Numbered from the stretch's first letter, positions 7,491 through 14,583 are shown. The stretch is DNA of 22,170 nucleotides from an uncultured Acetatifactor sp. (GCA_910577665.1 CAJTOJ010000045.1:1-22170); one strand, 5' to 3'. Numbers and translations: made by a program. Notes: a model not told the origin generated them from the sequence alone.

Positions 7491-8432
7491 ATGCTCAAGT
7501 ACCTGACTAAGAGAATTCTACGTTCCTTCCTGACACTGGCTATCATTATCACAATTGTCTTTGTACTGATGCGCCAGATGCCCATAGAAGGATATTTTGA
7601 TAATTTTGACAAGCTCACGGAGGAGCAGATTCAAGTGGGTTTAAAGGGGATGGGGCTTCTGGATCCCATGCCCATCCAGGTGGCAGATTTTTTCAGGCAG
7701 CTTCTACAAGGAGATCTGGGACTGTCCAGACGGTACCGGGCCAATGTGCCTGTGGCAGAAATCCTGTCTACCAAGATCCCGGTGTCTGTGAAGCTGGGCT
7801 GTCTCTCCATACTGGTGTCCCTGGTGGTAGGGCTTCCTATGGGAACCTTCATGGCCAGGTACAAGGGGAAATGGTTTGACAGGCTGGGGACATTGTTTAT
7901 CGTATTTATCCAGGCAGTTCCCGCAGCCGTTTATTTTCTGTTTATACAGCTCTATGGCAGCGTGTGGCTGAAAGTGCCGCTGCTGTTCGACCCATCGAAG
8001 CCGGCCTGCTGGATTCTGCCGGTGTTTTCCATGTCTCTGGGGAATATCGCATATTATGGCATGTGGCTGAGGCGCTACATGGTGGATGAGAGTACCAAGG
8101 ATTATGTGAAGCTGGCCACAGCCAAAGGGTTGTCCCAGAACAAGATCATGGTACGTCATATCTTCCGCAATGCCTTTGTGCCTATGATCCAGTATCTGCC
8201 GACATCCTTCCTGAACACCGTCATTGGCTCCATTTACATAGAGTCCCTGTACTCCATCCCTGGCATGGGCGGTCTGCTGGTGGATGTGATCAAAAAACAT
8301 GACAACAACATGGTGCAGGCCATTGTGCTGCTGTACGCCACTGTGGGTGTCATTGGCCTGCTGCTGGGTGATATCCTGATGACAATCATTGATCCCAGAA
8401 TCAGCCTGGGCGGGAAGGGGGGCGGAAGATAA
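7491..8432 (+). CDS. oppB: Oligopeptide ABC transporter permease OppB
   Basis: This is one of two membrane subunits of the peptide importer (313 residues). The N-terminus MLKYLTKRILRSFLTLAII is the typical OppB first membrane helix. Further hydrophobic segments lie near 100-120, 133-156, 172-192, 230-252 and 275-300. The cytoplasmic EAA loop that docks on the ATPases is seen at about 205-229 (DYVKLATAKGLSQNKIM and following). Length is normal for the family. ATG 7491 is used with AAGGA at 7474-7478, a rather long 12-base spacing. This may mean modest translation compared with oppA. The stop codon overlaps the oppC start by one base (TAATG), indicating translational coupling. Confidence 0.92.
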   Translation: MLKYLTKRILRSFLTLAIIITIVFVLMRQMPIEGYFDNFDKLTEEQIQVGLKGMGLLDPMPIQVADFFRQLLQGDLGLSRRYRANVPVAEILSTKIPVSVKLGCLSILVSLVVGLPMGTFMARYKGKWFDRLGTLFIVFIQAVPAAVYFLFIQLYGSVWLKVPLLFDPSKPACWILPVFSMSLGNIAYYGMWLRRYMVDESTKDYVKLATAKGLSQNKIMVRHIFRNAFVPMIQYLPTSFLNTVIGSIYIESLYSIPGMGGLLVDVIKKHDNNMVQAIVLLYATVGVIGLLLGDILMTIIDPRISLGGKGGGR

Positions 8433-9442
8433 TGTGGTCTGTGAAGAATAAAATGTCAGAGAAGCTGGAAAGCAGTGTGGAAGAGCAGTTCAGGCAGCAG
8501 ACAGGACAGAGGACGGAAGAGGAGCTCTTTTCCCTGGCAGGCGCCAGTGCAGAGGAACAGGAACGGACCGGTTACAGTAATTACTCCTACTGGCGCAGTA
8601 CCCTGCAGGCCTTCGGGAAGAACAGGGTGGCGGTATTTCTGGTGTTTGTGATCGTCGGGATTCTGTTGTTTACCTTTATACAGCCCCTGCTGCCAGGACA
8701 GCATGATCCCAATATGGTGAACAATGATTCCTCCGGGATGCAGTATCGGAATGTGCCGCCTGGTTCCCAGTTCTGGTTCGGCACCAATTCCATCGGCCAG
8801 GATCTGTGGGCCAGGATCTGGGCAGGCACCAGGAATTCCCTGTTTATCGGTTTTGCAGTGGCGGGAATCGAAGCCTTTATCGGCATTGTGGCCGGAGTGC
8901 TCTGGGGGTATGTGCGGAAGCTGGATGCACTGTTTACGGAAATCTATAATGTGCTGGACAATATCCCACAGACCATTGTCCTGATCCTGATCTCTTATAT
9001 CCTGAAGCCCGGGGTGAAGACTTTGATCTTCGCCATGTGTCTCACGGGATGGATCCAGATGGCCAGGTTTATCCGCAACCAGGTGTTGATGCTGCGGGAC
9101 AGGGAGTACAACCTGGCTTCCCGGTGTGTGGGAACACCCACTGGAAAGGTGGTATTGCGCAATCTTCTGCCCTACCTGGTGTCGGTGATCATGCTCCGTA
9201 TGGCCCTGTCCATTCCAGGTGCCATTGGCAGTGAAGTCTTTGTCACATATATCGGCCTGGGACTTCCCCTTAGCATCCCCAGTCTGGGGAACCTGATCAA
9301 TGAGGGAAGGGCTTTGATGATGAGTGAGAGTCTCAGGTACCAGCTCTTGTTTCCCACATTGATCGTGTCTGTTGTGACCATTTCTTTTTATATCATTGGG
9401 AATGCGTTCTCGGATGCAGCAGACCCGAAGAACCATGTATGA
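8432..9442 (+). CDS. oppC: Oligopeptide ABC transporter permease OppC
   Basis: This is the second membrane subunit of the importer (336 residues). It begins with about 60 polar, Glu/Gln-rich cytoplasmic residues, followed by a membrane helix at about 65-86. The family hallmark GTNSIGQDLWARIWAGTRNS follows at 117-136, then five more hydrophobic segments. The EAA loop lies at about 227-248 (YNLASRCVGTPTGKVVLRN). The start overlaps the oppB stop by one base and no separate ribosome site is needed. An N-terminal cytoplasmic extension is common in Firmicute OppC/AmiD proteins. The 109-bp gap to oppD contains a large hairpin. The assignment as OppC rather than DppC rests on the adjacent AliA-like binding protein. 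Confidence 0.92.
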   Translation: MWSVKNKMSEKLESSVEEQFRQQTGQRTEEELFSLAGASAEEQERTGYSNYSYWRSTLQAFGKNRVAVFLVFVIVGILLFTFIQPLLPGQHDPNMVNNDSSGMQYRNVPPGSQFWFGTNSIGQDLWARIWAGTRNSLFIGFAVAGIEAFIGIVAGVLWGYVRKLDALFTEIYNVLDNIPQTIVLILISYILKPGVKTLIFAMCLTGWIQMARFIRNQVLMLRDREYNLASRCVGTPTGKVVLRNLLPYLVSVIMLRMALSIPGAIGSEVFVTYIGLGLPLSIPSLGNLINEGRALMMSESLRYQLLFPTLIVSVVTISFYIIGNAFSDAADPKNHV

Positions 9443-9464
9443 TGCAGGAGAGACGTATAAAAGC

Positions 9465-9510
9465 CCCTGGCCTGCCACCTGCACAGGCCGGGATTTTACG
9501 TAGGCCAGGG
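9465..9510 (+). promoter_or_regulatory. Alternative-pairing hairpin between oppC and oppD
   Basis: CCCTGGCCT (9465-9473) pairs perfectly with AGGCCAGGG (9502-9510) over a 28-base loop. The same left arm can instead form GGCCTG (9469-9474) with CAGGCC (9484-9489). The two pairings exclude each other. There is no T-run. A role in mRNA processing or in setting permease:ATPase ratios is possible but unproven. Confidence 0.45.
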
Positions 9511-9551
9511 ATCCTGGGATCTGGCCGGCAGAGGTATAGGAGAGTGCGGAT

Positions 9552-10601
9552 ATGGACAAAAATGTGATTTTACAGGCGAAAGACGTGGTGGTAAAGTTTG
9601 ACCTTAGGGGAAAAGTACTGACTGCCATCAGGGGGGCCTCCCTGGATGTCTATGAAGGGGAAACCCTTGCCATTGTAGGGGAATCCGGTTCCGGGAAGTC
9701 TGTGTTCTCCAAGACATTCAACGGTCTGAATGACAGAAACTGCTATATAGAGAGCGGGGAGATCCTCTTCAAGGGAAGAGACCTGGCGAAGCTTAAAAAG
9801 GAGAAGGACTGGCTGCAGATCCGGGGAAAGGAGATCTCCATGGTGCTCCAGGAGCCTATGACCAGCCTGAATCCCCTGAAGACCATCGGGGACCAGATCT
9901 GTGAGGCAATCACCACCCGTGCACCTGGCATATCCAGACGGGAAGCCAGACAGGAGACCCTGCAGTATCTGGCGGATGTGGGAATCTCCCATGTGGAGCA
10001 GCGGTATAAGCAGTATCCCCATGAGTTTTCCGGAGGTATGCGCCAGAGGGTGGTGATTGCCACAGCCATTGCCTGCAAGCCCAGGATCCTGATCTGTGAT
10101 GAGCCTACCACTGCCCTGGACGTGACCATCCAGGCCCAGATCCTGGAGGTCATCCGGCAGATGAAGGAAAAATACAATCTCACCGTTATCTTTATCACCC
10201 ATGACCTGGGGGTGGTGGCCAATGTGGCAGACCGGGTGGCTGTGATGTATGCCGGGGATATTGTGGAGATCGGAACAGCGGAAGAAGTCTTCTACGATCC
10301 GCGTCATCCTTATACCTGGGCGCTGTTGTCTTCCATGCCCCAGCTGGGAGAGCAGGGGGAGGAGCTGTTTTCCATCAAGGGTACGCCGCCCAATCTGTTC
10401 AAGGAGATACATGGGGATGCCTTTGCGCCCAGGAACCCGTATGCTCTAAAGATTGATTACGTGGAGGAACCACCTTATTTTGAGGTGTCTAAGACCCACC
10501 GGGCCAAGACCTGGCTGCTGGATCCCAGGGCACCAAAGGTAGAGCCGCCCAGGGTGATCAGGGGTCTTAGGGATCTGAAGCCGGTGTTGCCAGAGGGATG
10601 A
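9552..10601 (+). CDS. oppD: Oligopeptide ABC transporter ATP-binding protein OppD
   Basis: First ATPase of the importer (349 residues). Walker A GESGSGKS (43-50), Q-loop Gln100 (MVLQEPMTSLNP), signature FSGGM (159-163), Walker B ILICDEP with Asp183/Glu184, and switch His217 are all intact. After the ATPase core comes the oligopeptide/dipeptide C-terminal extension, with the RHPYTWALLSSMP and IKGTPPN motifs that distinguish OppD/DppD from other ABC proteins. The tail to residue 349 is slightly longer and basic/proline-rich (DPRAPKVEPPRV). ATG 9552 follows AGGAGA (9538-9543) at 8 bases. It should pair with OppF as a heterodimer on OppB/OppC. Confidence 0.94.
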   Translation: MDKNVILQAKDVVVKFDLRGKVLTAIRGASLDVYEGETLAIVGESGSGKSVFSKTFNGLNDRNCYIESGEILFKGRDLAKLKKEKDWLQIRGKEISMVLQEPMTSLNPLKTIGDQICEAITTRAPGISRREARQETLQYLADVGISHVEQRYKQYPHEFSGGMRQRVVIATAIACKPRILICDEPTTALDVTIQAQILEVIRQMKEKYNLTVIFITHDLGVVANVADRVAVMYAGDIVEIGTAEEVFYDPRHPYTWALLSSMPQLGEQGEELFSIKGTPPNLFKEIHGDAFAPRNPYALKIDYVEEPPYFEVSKTHRAKTWLLDPRAPKVEPPRVIRGLRDLKPVLPEG

Positions 10602-10638
10602 AGAGAGAACCAGAAACCGGAAGGAAAGAGTTTGCAAT

Positions 10639-11577
10639 ATGAAGATAGAAGAGAAGGAAGTCCTGCTGGATGTGCAGGATCTTGAGGTATGCTTTGGCAG
10701 TGGAAAGAAGAGATTCCAGGCCGTGAAAGGAGTCAGTTTCCAGATTTATAAAGGTGAGACCTTTGGCCTGGTGGGGGAATCCGGTTCCGGGAAGACCACC
10801 ATAGGCCGGACGATTATGCGGATCTACCCTGCCACAGGAGGCAGGATTGTCTACAAGGGAGAGCAGATCAACGGCAGGATATCCTCCAGGCTGGATAAAC
10901 AGATCACCAGACAGATCCAGATGATCTTCCAGGATCCCACGGCTTCTCTGAATGAGAGGGCCAAAGTGGACTATATTGTCAGTGAGGGGCTGGTGAACAT
11001 GGAGAAGCTCTCCGTCCAGGAGAGAAGGGAGCGGGTGGAGAAGGCTTTGCTTGCCGTGGGCCTGCTGCCGGAATTTGCCAGCCGTTTCCCCCACGAGTTT
11101 TCCGGCGGACAGAGACAGCGCATCGGCATTGCCAGGGCCTTGATCATGGGGCCGGAGTTCATCATAGCAGACGAACCGATCTCCGCCCTGGATGTGTCCA
11201 TCCGTGCCCAGGTACTGAATCTTCTGGCGAAGCTCCAGAAGGAGCGGGGACTGACGTATCTCTTCATTGCCCACGACCTGTCTGTGATGCGGGTGATCAG
11301 TGACAGGATTGCTGTGATCGAGCATGGCAGGCTGGTGGAACTGGCACCCACACAGATGTTGTTCTCGCACCCGCTGCATCCCTATACCAGGGCGCTTCTG
11401 AGTGCAGTACCCATACCCAGTCCGGCGGTGGAACGCAGGAAACAGGTGATTGTGTACCAGGAAAGCGCATATGAGGATGCCACGGACCAGCCTGGATGGA
11501 TCCAGATCGAGGAGGGACATTTTGTGCTGGCAAACAGCCGGGAGGAGGAGGCCTACAGGAAACAGCTGGGACAGTAA
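10639..11577 (+). CDS. oppF: Oligopeptide ABC transporter ATP-binding protein OppF
   Basis: Second ATPase of the importer (312 residues), 37 bp after oppD. Walker A GESGSGKT is at 46-53, followed by the Q-loop region IQMIFQDPTASLNERAKV, which is characteristic of OppF. The signature FSGGQRQRIGIARAL, Walker B with DEPISALDVS and switch His in IAHDLSVMR follow. The C-terminal SHPLHPYTRALLSAVP segment is the oligopeptide extension. ATG 10639 has a GGAAGGA-type site upstream, somewhat far (about 13 bases) from the start. It is the last gene of the opp operon. Only a weak inverted repeat without a T-run follows, so some read-through into degV is possible. Confidence 0.93.
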   Translation: MKIEEKEVLLDVQDLEVCFGSGKKRFQAVKGVSFQIYKGETFGLVGESGSGKTTIGRTIMRIYPATGGRIVYKGEQINGRISSRLDKQITRQIQMIFQDPTASLNERAKVDYIVSEGLVNMEKLSVQERRERVEKALLAVGLLPEFASRFPHEFSGGQRQRIGIARALIMGPEFIIADEPISALDVSIRAQVLNLLAKLQKERGLTYLFIAHDLSVMRVISDRIAVIEHGRLVELAPTQMLFSHPLHPYTRALLSAVPIPSPAVERRKQVIVYQESAYEDATDQPGWIQIEEGHFVLANSREEEAYRKQLGQ

Positions 11578-11644
11578 GGCAATTTCGATGATATGGAAGG
11601 TGCATGGATGGGAACCTTTAATGTGCTCCGATTTCATAAAAGCC

Positions 11645-11673
11645 TTTACAAGATACCTGGGGTATGTTAATAT
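11645..11673 (+). promoter_or_regulatory. Promoter of the degV gene
   Basis: TTTACA (11645-11650), a 17-bp spacer and TAATAT (11668-11673), with TG at 11665-11666 giving an extended -10. Transcription should start near 11680, about 107 bases before the degV ATG. This makes degV an independent unit from opp. Confidence 0.65.
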
Positions 11674-11773
11674 ATCTGGTAATGAAAACTACATGAGACA
11701 GAAATAAAAAACATTACATTCTGTTTCGAAGAATAGATTTTGTGATTTGGGAAAGAATCTATCATACCAGATA
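11673..11773 (+). promoter_or_regulatory. Inverted repeats in the degV promoter/leader
   Basis: GAGACAGAA (11695-11703) can pair with TTCTGTTTC (11719-11727) with one G-U pair and a 15-base loop. An outer pair, TATCTGGTA (11673-11681) and TACCAGATA (11765-11773), is a perfect 9-base inverted repeat. Its right arm abuts the ribosome site AAGGAG (11773-11778). The left outer arm lies at the predicted transcription start, so it may be a DNA-level operator pair rather than an RNA stem. Confidence 0.3.
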
Positions 11774-11786
11774 AGGAGAACATACC

Positions 11787-12626
11787 ATGAGTTATAAGAT
11801 TGTAGTGGACAGCTGCTGTGAACTTCCACAGGAATTTCTGGGAGATGACCGGTTTGAGAGGGTGCCTCTGGGGCTGGAGGTAGGAGACTACCTGATATGG
11901 GACGATGAGGACTTTGACCAGGCTGAGTTTCTGAAGAAGGTAGCCGCATATCCCAAGTGTCCCAAGTCCTCCTGTCCTTCCCCCGAGCGCTTTATGGAGT
12001 CTTGCCATGTGGAGGCAGAGCATATATATGTGGTGACCCTCTCCGCCAAACTCAGCGGCAGTTACAACAGTGCCAGGCTTGGGAAGAAACTTTACCTGGA
12101 GAAATATGGGGAGAAGCAGATCCATGTGGTAGATTCAGAATCGGCCAGTGGCGGGGAAGCACAGCTGGCCTTGAAGCTGATGGAGCTGGAAGAGAGCGGG
12201 GAATATACCTTCGAGGAGATCGTGGAACGGATCGAAAGGTACCGGGACAGTGTGCAGACCTATTTCGTGCTGGATAATCTGGAGACTTTGCGGAAGAATG
12301 GAAGACTGTCCGGGGTGAAGGCCCTGGTGGCATCCACCTTGAGCATCAAGCCTGTGATGGGTGCCACCAAGGGAGAGATCATCCAGAGAAGCCAGACCAT
12401 TGGCATCAAAAAGGCCTTAAGCAGGCTGTCGGATCTGGCGGCTGCGGAGGTAGGGCACCCCGAAGAGCGCCGGCTGATCATCACCCACTGCAATGCGCCA
12501 GAGCGGGCGGAGCAGGTGAAACGGATGATCCTGGGTAAGGTGTCCTTCAGGGAATGCATCATCATGGACACCCGGGGGGTCAGCAGCATGTATGCCAATG
12601 ACGGCGGGGTAATTGTGACCACGTAG
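11787..12626 (+). CDS. DegV family protein, probable fatty-acid-binding FakB-type
   Basis: A 279-residue cytoplasmic protein of the DegV family. Members bind a fatty acid; those characterised as FakB present it to the kinase FakA for phosphorylation and entry into phospholipid synthesis. Visible features are the N-terminal KIVVDSCCELP, the ligand-loop motif SSCPSPERF (61-69, corresponding to the usual TSQPSP), LSAKLSGSYNSA (85-96), DSESASGGEAQLAL (116-129) and the C-terminal ITHCNAPERAEQV segment. Length is normal. ATG 11787 follows AAGGAG (11773-11778) at 8 bases. It has its own promoter and is convergent with the DUF1294 gene. No fakA gene is adjacent, which is usual because genomes often carry several unlinked degV paralogues. 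Which fatty acid it binds cannot be told. Confidence 0.88.
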   Translation: MSYKIVVDSCCELPQEFLGDDRFERVPLGLEVGDYLIWDDEDFDQAEFLKKVAAYPKCPKSSCPSPERFMESCHVEAEHIYVVTLSAKLSGSYNSARLGKKLYLEKYGEKQIHVVDSESASGGEAQLALKLMELEESGEYTFEEIVERIERYRDSVQTYFVLDNLETLRKNGRLSGVKALVASTLSIKPVMGATKGEIIQRSQTIGIKKALSRLSDLAAAEVGHPEERRLIITHCNAPERAEQVKRMILGKVSFRECIIMDTRGVSSMYANDGGVIVTT

Positions 12627-12636
12627 AAGGGGAAAC

Positions 12637-12656
12637 GGCCTGTGAATCACTAGGCC
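12637..12656. terminator. Convergent hairpin between degV and the DUF1294 gene
   Basis: GGCCT (12637-12641) pairs with AGGCC (12652-12656). Inside, GTG (12642-12644) pairs with CAC (12648-12650) around a 3-base loop, with one bulged T. It fills the 23-bp gap between convergent genes and includes the minus-strand stop codon. There is no T-run on either strand, so efficiency as a terminator is uncertain. Confidence 0.4.
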
Positions 12657-12919
12657 CATCTGTAAATGACATAGGCCTGCACCAGGAAGATGGCAGGCAA
12701 CCCATATCGGAAATACCAGTGCTTTGTCTTGTGGCGGAAGTGATGCATCCCCAAGGTGCATCCCAAAGCCCCGCCCAGCAGTGCAGTGAGAAAAAGAGAA
12801 GCCTCCGAGATGCGCCAGGCACCCCGGATGGCTCTTTTTTTGTCCACACCCATGATCACATAGCCGGTCACGTTGAGGACTGCCAGATAGAGTATAAGCA
12901 ATAGATCAGAACATTTCAT
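12650..12919 (-). CDS. DUF1294 family small membrane protein
   Basis: An 89-residue integral membrane protein. It has three hydrophobic segments (about 5-23, 40-58 and 70-87) and the DUF1294 hallmark of a DKKRA motif after the first helix (GVDKKRAIRGAWRISE). This is followed by LGGALGCTLGMHHFRHKTKH, with its conserved Gly and His/Lys residues. Function is unknown in the family. The start ATG lies inside the end of argG: the two reading frames overlap by 14 bases, and AAGGT in the argG 3' end serves as a weak ribosome site. It is therefore probably made only when argG is translated. It has no obvious link to arginine synthesis. Confidence 0.85.
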   Translation of the reverse strand: MKCSDLLLILYLAVLNVTGYVIMGVDKKRAIRGAWRISEASLFLTALLGGALGCTLGMHHFRHKTKHWYFRYGLPAIFLVQAYVIYRWA

Positions 12920-14129
12920 TTACCTTGTCTCCCAGTTTCATGGCCCTTACCTTGCAGGAAAGCCCGAAGAGATTGATGAACCCTTCCGCATCATGGTGGT
13001 CATACAGATCGCCGGTGGTGAAGGAGGCAATGCTTTCGTTGTACAGGGAATAGGGGGAGGTAGTCCCTGCTTTGATGATATTGCCTTTGTAGAGCTTGCA
13101 CTTTACTTCTCCGGTGACATATTCCTGGGTCTTTTCGATAAAGGCTTGCTGGGCCAGACGCAAGGGAGTAAACCACTTGCCCTCATATACCAGGCTGGCA
13201 AAGCGGCTGCCCATTTCTTTTTTCATGGCGTAGGTATCACGGTCCAGGATCAGCTCTTCCAGCTGCTGGTGCGCCTCCATCAGGATGGTGCCGCCAGGAG
13301 TCTCATACACACCCCGGGATTTCATGCCCACTACGCGGTTTTCCACAATGTCAATGATGCCAATGCCATGCTTTCCACCCAGCTCATTTAAGGCGGTTAT
13401 GATCTCCGATACCTTCATGGCCTTGCCATTCAAGGAAGTGGGAACCCCTTTCTCAAAAGCCAGGGTCACGGTTTCGCCCTCATCGGGAGCCTTTTGCGGG
13501 GTGGTGCCCAGCACCAGCAGATGATCGAAATTCGGCTCGTTGGCGGGATCCTCCAGCTCCAGGCCCTCATGGCTGATGTGCCAGATATTGCGGTCCCGGC
13601 TGTAGGAGGAATCTGCACGGAAGGGAAGGTCGATACCGTGTGCCTTGCAGTATTCGATCTCGGATTCCCGGGAGTCCATGGTCCATTTGTCATCTCTCCA
13701 GGCGGCGATGATCCTGATGTCGGGGGCCAGGGCCTTGATACCCAGTTCAAAACGGATCTGGTCATTGCCTTTACCGGTGGCTCCGTGGCAGATGGCGGTA
13801 GCCCCTTCTTTTCTGGCGATCTCCACCAGCTTCCTGGCGATCAGGGGACGGGCCATGGAAGTTCCCAATAGATACTTGTTTTCATACACAGCGCCGGCCT
13901 GGACACAGGGCACGATATAATCGTCACAGAACTCATCTATGACATTTTCAATGTAGAGCTTGGATGCGCCACAGAATTTTGCTCTCTCTTCCAGGCCATC
14001 CAGTTCCTCTGCCTGTCCGCAGTCCACGCAGACGCAGATGACCTCATAATCATAATTTTCCTTCAGCCAGGGAATGATGGCGGTGGTATCCAGACCACCG
14101 GAATAAGCCAGAACTACTTTCTCTTTCAT
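12906..14129 (-). CDS. argG: Argininosuccinate synthase
   Basis: Cytoplasmic enzyme joining citrulline and aspartate with ATP to make argininosuccinate, the penultimate step of arginine synthesis. The N-terminal pyrophosphatase P-loop AYSGGLDTT is at 8-16, the citrulline/aspartate-binding signature ENKYLLGTSMARPLIA at 83-98, and GATGKGNDQIRFE at 116-128. At 407 residues it has normal length with no breaks. An in-frame ATG four codons upstream (14139-14141) has no ribosome site. ATG 14129 is preceded by GGAGG at 5 bases, so the shorter start is preferred. It is transcribed away from argC from a promoter at 14244-14272, next to ArgR-type operators. argH, which often follows argG, is not present; a DUF1294 gene overlaps its end instead. 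Confidence 0.96.
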   Translation of the reverse strand: MKEKVVLAYSGGLDTTAIIPWLKENYDYEVICVCVDCGQAEELDGLEERAKFCGASKLYIENVIDEFCDDYIVPCVQAGAVYENKYLLGTSMARPLIARKLVEIARKEGATAICHGATGKGNDQIRFELGIKALAPDIRIIAAWRDDKWTMDSRESEIEYCKAHGIDLPFRADSSYSRDRNIWHISHEGLELEDPANEPNFDHLLVLGTTPQKAPDEGETVTLAFEKGVPTSLNGKAMKVSEIITALNELGGKHGIGIIDIVENRVVGMKSRGVYETPGGTILMEAHQQLEELILDRDTYAMKKEMGSRFASLVYEGKWFTPLRLAQQAFIEKTQEYVTGEVKCKLYKGNIIKAGTTSPYSLYNESIASFTTGDLYDHHDAEGFINLFGLSCKVRAMKLGDKVNEMF

Positions 14130-14183
14130 ATCAGCCTCCATACGGTGTAATGTATATGCTTGACAGGATCCCGGCAGGTATTT

Positions 14184-14217
14184 CCAGACAGCAGAAAAGG
14201 GAAGTGGCTGTGTCTGG
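14184..14217 (-). promoter_or_regulatory. Hairpin in the argG leader
   Basis: CCAGACA (14184-14190) pairs with TGTCTGG (14211-14217) over a 20-base loop. It lies in the approximately 108-base untranslated leader of argG, between the promoter and the start codon. No terminator-like T-run is seen on the transcribed strand. Its role is unknown. Confidence 0.35.
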
Positions 14218-14243
14218 AGAGCAGGATCCGTAAACTAACACAC

Positions 14244-14272
14244 ACTATACAACAGAAGCCATGTAAATGCAA
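14244..14272 (-). promoter_or_regulatory. argG: Promoter of argG
   Basis: Read on the minus strand: TTGCAT (14272-14267), a 17-bp spacer, then TATAGT (14249-14244). The start point would be near 14237. An ArgR-like half-site sequence (TGAAT-AAAT-AATTT, 14282-14295) lies directly upstream of the -35. Confidence 0.7.
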
Positions 14273-14281
14273 GGGTAATTC

Positions 14282-14369
14282 TGAATAAATAATTTCTTAA
14301 GATGCATAAAACATCGTATATTATGCATAAAGATGCATAAAACAAGAATATCGTGCATAAAAATGAAAA
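14282..14369. promoter_or_regulatory. Cluster of ArgR-type operators (ARG boxes)
   Basis: The centre is a palindrome: TTATGCAT (14321-14328), a 4-base spacer AAAG, then ATGCATAA (14333-14340). This matches the ARG-box layout TGAAT-N4-ATTCA with GAAT changed to GCAT. A second, imperfect box is TGCAT-AAAA-ATGAA (14354-14367). A third partial one is TGAAT-AAAT-AATTT (14282-14295). An extra half-site TGCATAAA starts at 14303. The four TGCATAAA copies start at 14303, 14324, 14334 and 14354, spaced 21, 10 and 20 bp. They are therefore on the same face of the helix, as expected for an ArgR hexamer. The cluster lies between the two divergent promoters. ArgR binding is inferred from sequence and context. 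Confidence 0.65.
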
Positions 14370-14374
14370 AGTAG

Positions 14375-14402
14375 TGGACATTTACAAAAAAAGTGGTATG
14401 AT
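14375..14402 (+). promoter_or_regulatory. argC: Promoter of the argC operon
   Basis: TGGACA (14375-14380), a 16-bp spacer and TATGAT (14397-14402), with TG at 14394-14395 giving an extended -10. The second ARG box ends only a few bases upstream of the -35, so ArgR binding could block polymerase. The start point would be near 14409, leaving a leader of about 168 bases. Confidence 0.6.
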
Positions 14403-14413
14403 GACTTATGAGT

Positions 14414-14462
14414 TGCATCCTGTAGCTGCGTCTGTTGTGAGGGATGCAGCCCGCATTGGGCT
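14414..14462 (+). promoter_or_regulatory. Two adjacent hairpins in the argC leader
   Basis: TGCATCC (14414-14420) pairs with GGATGCA (14442-14448) over a 21-base loop. GCCC (14449-14452) then pairs with GGGC (14458-14461) around a 5-base loop. The two stems abut and could stack. The bases from 14463 to 14545 show no clear fold to me, and no terminator precedes argC. This could be a regulatory fold, but no known riboswitch class is recognised. Confidence 0.35.
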
Positions 14463-14556
14463 GCCGGAAGACAGAAAGGGTGGCATGCAGCAGTGCAGAA
14501 CAGGCTGGCCTGGCTGTAATGGACCGGGTTAAGGAAAAAGGTTGCAGGAGATCTGC

Positions 14557-14583
14557 ATGGAAATGAGAGGTTTGTTATGTTAA
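14557..14583 (+). CDS. Possible 8-codon upstream micro-ORF overlapping the argC start
   Basis: ATG 14557 is preceded at 6 bases by a strong AGGAG (14546-14550) and would encode MEMRGLLC. Its TAA (14581-14583) lies just past the argC ATG (14577-14579) in another frame. It contains one arginine codon (AGA, codon 4). Such overlap would couple argC translation to termination of the micro-ORF. No evidence beyond the ribosome site and overlap exists, and it may simply be chance. Confidence 0.25.
   Translation: MEMRGLLC

Noticed and set aside
8456..9628. 390-codon open frame on the minus strand opposite oppC
   Set aside because: It lies opposite a clear OppC gene and the start of oppD, has His/Gln-rich nonsense composition, and no plausible ribosome site or domain.
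14475..14484. AAAGGGTGGCA, resembling the T-box antiterminator motif before argC
   Set aside because: The required ACCGCG continuation, stem I features and a downstream terminator are all missing.
14398..14532. 44-codon ORF in the argC leader region
   Set aside because: Its start codon lies in the -10 hexamer, upstream of the predicted transcript start. It has no arginine run as expected of an attenuator peptide.
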